Below, one piece after another: positions 61,103-64,000 of a stretch of 64,000 nucleotides of DNA. Origin of the DNA: Neorhizobium alkalisoli (GTDB taxonomy: Bacteria > Pseudomonadota > Alphaproteobacteria > Rhizobiales > Rhizobiaceae); the NCBI RefSeq assembly GCF_007829835.1, contig NZ_VIWP01000011.1:91858-155857 (forward strand), given 5' to 3'. The notes below the pieces were generated by a model. It was given only the letters and a program-made list of their open reading frames with translations, made no database searches and was not told where the DNA came from. A program made the translations under genes and the position numbers. Numbering within the stretch: the first letter of the stretch is position 1; each line of letters begins with the position of its first letter.

Positions 61103-61621
61103 TCAGCTCCGTTGAAGGTCGATGCGGCTCGTGATTACCGGCTTGCCTGTTTTTGGATCGGTATCGACCGTCGTGAGGCGCATCCTGTTTGGACTGACCT
61201 TTTCGATCGTCATCTGCGCTTTTCTGTCGCCGTTCACCTCTTTTGCCCATGTGATGCCAAGATTGATCGTGTCGCCGGCGCGTTGCCCTCCAAGCCCTGC
61301 AGTTCCAGTGCCAGCGCCGATATAAGACCCGCTATACCTGTCGCCGCTTGCCTCCAGGTCTGCAGAAATCGCGCGCGAGAAGATGGCAAAGCTTGTGCAT
61401 TTGCCATCAAGAGAAAGAGACGCGGCAGTCGTATCGGACGTGAAACGGCATTTAACGCCGATGGCCGGTGCATTGACGCGGACCTTGACCGTTCCCGTGC
61501 CGCTCCAATCGCCGGAAAGCGATTTCAAAAAGGGAGCCTCATCGGCATTGGCAATACCCGCTGAAAGCAGGGTGAGCGATGTAAAAACGATCGAAAGGGG
61601 CTGCTTGAAGTGACGGCTCAT
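61103..61621 (-). CDS. secreted hypothetical protein
   Basis: A 172-residue exported protein: a signal peptide ending AGIANADE, then FLKSLSGDWSGTGTVKVR, CRFTSDTTAASLSLDGKCTSF (two Cys that may pair) and GAGTGTAGLGGQRAGDTINLGI. The beta-rich repeat pattern resembles lipocalin or heme-binding-like domains of rhizobia, without a firm family. The ATG at 61621 gives the signal peptide directly. A possible EcfG promoter lies 68 bases upstream. Confidence 0.7.
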   Translation of the reverse strand: MSRHFKQPLSIVFTSLTLLSAGIANADEAPFLKSLSGDWSGTGTVKVRVNAPAIGVKCRFTSDTTAASLSLDGKCTSFAIFSRAISADLEASGDRYSGSYIGAGTGTAGLGGQRAGDTINLGITWAKEVNGDRKAQMTIEKVSPNRMRLTTVDTDPKTGKPVITSRIDLQRS

Positions 61622-62006
61622 GAGGCGGTACCTTTCGGATTGCCCAGTCTTAGACATGCGCAGATCGTGGATGAAGATATGCCTGCAAACCGTTACGGCT
61701 ACACGTTTGTTCCATCGTCACGAGAATAGCGCCGGACAGGTTTCGATGAACGCAGCCGCGATCTCGTCAACATAGCCACCGGTTGCCCAGCTGAATATCC
61801 ACCTCGCCTAAAGAGGCCGTACAAACCTTCAATCCATTCAGGATTTATCTGCTCCACCCTGCTGCTGGATAATGCACACCACCGGCCTCGAAGCTGAAGA
61901 AGCTCATACTTGCACTTTCTGTCATCTTATGGCGAAATTATCGGGCGGATTTCGAAGTGTGTTTGATTGTGTGGCGAGCAAGGTTCGCCTTGCAAGGGTA
62001 TGAGTT
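61622..62006. other. intergenic, promoter only, no gene
   Basis: About 385 bases between divergent small genes, with the possible EcfG promoter at 61689-61714 and no supported coding sequence. Confidence 0.5.
61689..61714 (-). promoter_or_regulatory. possible EcfG-type promoter of the secreted hypothetical gene
   Basis: On the minus strand GGAAC (61710-61714), 18 bases, GTT (61689-61691) with G before it rather than C. Weaker than the others. Confidence 0.4.
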
Positions 62007-62210
62007 ATGTCGAATCTTTCCGGGATGAAGTCTTCTCGTTCTTATGAGCCAGGGATGAGAATTATCCATTACCCGATAACGGAAACAGTCGTGGTCGGCT
62101 TTCGGGGCGAGACCGTGATTTTGAAGCCTGTTCCTGATCGCCGAACGGCGATTGCGGCAGGCGAGGCACTGTGCCGGGAAAAGGGATGGACAGACGACCT
62201 GCGGCAATAA
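62007..62210 (+). CDS. small hypothetical protein
   Basis: A 67-residue protein: SYEPGMRIIHYPITETVVVGFRGETVILKPVPDRRTAIAAGEALCREKGW. A beta-hairpin then a helix is suggested. It looks like a genuine short gene of the rhizobial kind, with no family that I recognise. The start context is moderate. Confidence 0.5.
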   Translation: MSNLSGMKSSRSYEPGMRIIHYPITETVVVGFRGETVILKPVPDRRTAIAAGEALCREKGWTDDLRQ

Positions 62211-62326
62211 TTGATCTTCCGCGGTTGGGGCTCTTATCCATGCGGGGCATGCAACCCCCTAGTCGGGGTTCGTGGCCGAGGTGATCCTCAGTGGGAAATT
62301 GGGGCGCTGGATGCTAGGCCCCATTC

Positions 62327-62895
62327 ATGACCCCTTCCGAAAACCCAGACATGTCTGCACGGGTCGATATGTTCTCGAATGGTGTGTCGCCGGCATCCTC
62401 CAAGTCCGCGCCTTTACAACGCCCCACCAAGCCAGCGACATCCCCAAGCGAGAAGGATACGGTAGCCCTGTCGGATTCTACCGGACGATACCGGATCCTT
62501 CGCAAGTTGGCGCACCCGGACGTTGCCGCTGCATGGGGTCATTCTTGATACGGAGACGACGGGTCTGCAGTATCGCAAGCATGAAATCATCGAAATCGGA
62601 GCGATCGCTTTCACATTCAGCGAGACGGGTGAGATCGTAGATTTCCTAGAAGTCTATGCAGGTTTACAGCAGCCGGATACCGCGCGGTTGACGACTGCTT
62701 TGCCTTGCTTGAAGTGCTCGACCGGCACGGCGGCGGTGAGTTCGACAGACCCTTTTACGAACTCTATCGGGCAAGCCAGCGCAATCGAGTCCACATCTTT
62801 GCGGCGCGAGATCTATCGATATCCGGAGGCGGATCCGCCGACCAAAGTCCTCACGGCCGTCGATCGCTTCAAAGCTAAACGCTTCAAGCCGATAG
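62327..62895 (+). pseudogene. DEDD 3'-5' exonuclease, broken
   Basis: Remains of a DnaQ-type exonuclease. The N-terminal segment (GRYRILRKLAHP) and the exo I motif ILDTETTGL lie in two frames (shift near 62520). After GLQQPD near 62680 the sequence jumps directly to RAVDDCFALLEVLD (exo III) in another frame, so roughly 100 residues with the exo II site are deleted. Another jump near 62800 brings in REIYRYPEADPPTKVLTAVDRFKAKRF. With three lesions it cannot be active. Confidence 0.8.
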
Positions 62896-63171
62896 GATTC
62901 AGGGAGCGTACTTGCGCAGATGGGTGGAGGCCGTGTCCGCTTTTAATTGTCTCAACATGTCTTACCCATCGATGATGCGGTTGCCACGCGGTGCGCCCAT
63001 TTTACGTTCGACCGCCGAAATGAGGCCGTTGGCATGATCGCGGCGATGGGCGAATGCATCGACCGACGGTGACGCGCAATAGTCGGTTAATCCGAAAAAA
63101 CGGGCGTCGCCCTTGTAGATCCATAGCAAGGTTGAAGTCGGACATATCGTCCGTGATCCAAAGGTCCTTCC

Positions 63172-63450
63172 TTAAACCAGCCGCATCGGATCATCGAACT
63201 CTCGTGCGACATTCGCGCTTGAAGCGGTCGCTGTTTCGCTCTTTTCCAAGAGCCTATGCACCGCCTCCTGCCGCCGGCTCTTTTGTTTCTTCCGAACCGC
63301 AAGAGCCGGCCTGATCGACGACACAACTCGCTCGACCGTCAGCCGCTTCGTATTTCTGAGAAACGCCGATCCGCCACTGCGCGCTAATCTGTCGCGGAAG
63401 ACGTCGGGAACTTCGTTTCGAGGCGAAGCATTTCTAAGCGCCATCCACAT
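63172..63450 (-). CDS. small hypothetical protein
   Basis: A 92-residue basic protein: WMALRNASPRNEVPDVFRDRLARSGGSAFLRNTKRLTVERVVSSIRPAL, ending with a charged helix. No recognised family. It starts close to the divergent transporter gene. The call depends on composition only. Confidence 0.4.
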   Translation of the reverse strand: MWMALRNASPRNEVPDVFRDRLARSGGSAFLRNTKRLTVERVVSSIRPALAVRKKQKSRRQEAVHRLLEKSETATASSANVAREFDDPMRLV

Positions 63451-63488
63451 GAGCGTCTGAAGGCGCGTCTCGATCAGGAAAATATCGC

Positions 63489-64000
63489 ATGACCATGACG
63501 ACAGGCCCTATGCCTGCGCCGGACATCTTGTCCGTTTCTCCATCCACGCCAAAACAATCCCGCTATCTCCATATGATCACTGGTGTCGCAACCCTTGGAG
63601 CACTGGCCTTTGGTTATGATACCGGCGTCATTGCCGGTGCTTTGCCGTTCATGACGCAGGGGCCGGAAGAAGGAGGGCTCGGACTTACACCTGTCACGGA
63701 AGGTGTCGTGACCGCATCCCTGATTGTCGGGGCGGCGTTGGGTTCGTTTGCAGGGGGGCAACTATCCGATCGCTACGGGCGGCGCACAGCAATGCTTCTG
63801 CTTGCCATCGTCTTTTTCCTTGGCGCGCTTGCAACTGCTTTCTCGCCTGACGTCGGCATCATGATCGTCGTTTCGTTCTCGGTATTGGCGTTGGTGGCTC
63901 TTCGGCCGTCGTACCGGTCTTCATTGCAGAAATCGCGCCGCCGAAACGCCGCGCGCGGCTTGTCACCCGTAGCGAGCTGATGATTGTCAGCGGCCAGATG
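63489..64000 (+). pseudogene. MFS sugar transporter, apparently frameshifted and cut by the window end
   Basis: Start of a sugar-porter-type major facilitator: GALAFGYDTGVIAGALPFM, ASLIVGAALGSFAGGQLSDRYGRR (the D-R-x-G-R-R loop) and LLAIVFFLGALATAFSP. At about 63870-63875 the frame ends in unrelated residues, while the next frame reads VLGIGVGGSSAVVPVFIAEIAP and LVTRSELMIVSGQ, the true continuation, up to the window edge. A single lost base explains this. It may be a real mutation or a sequencing error. Confidence 0.75.

Noticed and set aside
62962..63129. Minus-strand 55-codon frame from a TTG, reading DARFFGLTDYCASPSVDAFAHRRDH
   Set aside because: Looks natural but the start is weak, there is no ribosome site and no family; left out as unproven.
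1..64000. CRISPR array, rRNA operon, replication origin or repABC
   Set aside because: No regularly spaced repeats, rRNA segments, or RepA/B/C-like sequences were seen.

Overview
The window looks like a plasmid or chromid of a Rhizobiaceae-type alphaproteobacterium (Rhizobium, Agrobacterium or Neorhizobium). This rests on a Ti-plasmid-style trbCDEJKLFGHI order, an HWE-family histidine kinase, an imuA-imuB-dnaE2 cassette behind a GAAC-N7-GAAC LexA box, DUF982 and DUF2934 genes, and several promoters of the alphaproteobacterial EcfG type (GGAAC-N17/18-GTT). The species is not determined. All family calls come from reading the translations, not from searches.

Layout. (1) 0-8.6 kb: the distal part of a conjugative mating-pair-formation operon, ending at trbI and followed by an eroded IS3-family transposase. 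(2) 9.3-17.3 kb: housekeeping-like and signalling genes, namely a quinone-oxidoreductase-like enzyme, ribosomal protein S21, a Nudix hydrolase, a CYTH-CHAD protein, an HWE kinase with a single-domain response regulator, and a GAF-type kinase. (3) 17.5-24.7 kb: a patchwork island with a GSU2403-type nucleotidyltransferase, two HNH proteins, a Fic remnant, hipBA with a long palindromic operator, a broken serine recombinase and a RelE/HigA-like toxin-antitoxin pair. Similar tRNA-3'-end-like repeats lie on both sides of it. (4) 24.7-37.6 kb: a diguanylate cyclase followed by a dense stress-protection cluster (KefB-like antiporter with UspA domains, L,D-transpeptidase, cold-shock protein, SDRs, PRC-barrel protein, hydrolase, DUF2934, flavin enzymes). 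Five promoters here match the general-stress sigma factor EcfG. (5) 37.7-47.5 kb: a hydrolase/DoxX pair, a DUF4394 protein next to an ECF sigma/anti-sigma pair, and three large secreted alpha/beta hydrolases in a row. (6) 48.0-53.6 kb: the SOS mutagenesis operon imuA-imuB-dnaE2. (7) 54.5-60.4 kb: a little-described envelope cluster with a polytopic membrane protein, three small membrane-anchored proteins, an M48 metalloprotease fused to a TPM domain, and a DUF3667 protein. (8) 60.4-64 kb: small genes, including a 30-residue membrane peptide behind an EcfG-type promoter, an exonuclease pseudogene, and a sugar transporter with an apparent frameshift that runs off the end.

The strongest candidates for something new are the putative EcfG regulon with its tiny membrane protein, the M48-TPM/DUF3667 envelope operon, and the repeat-flanked island at 17.5-24.7 kb.
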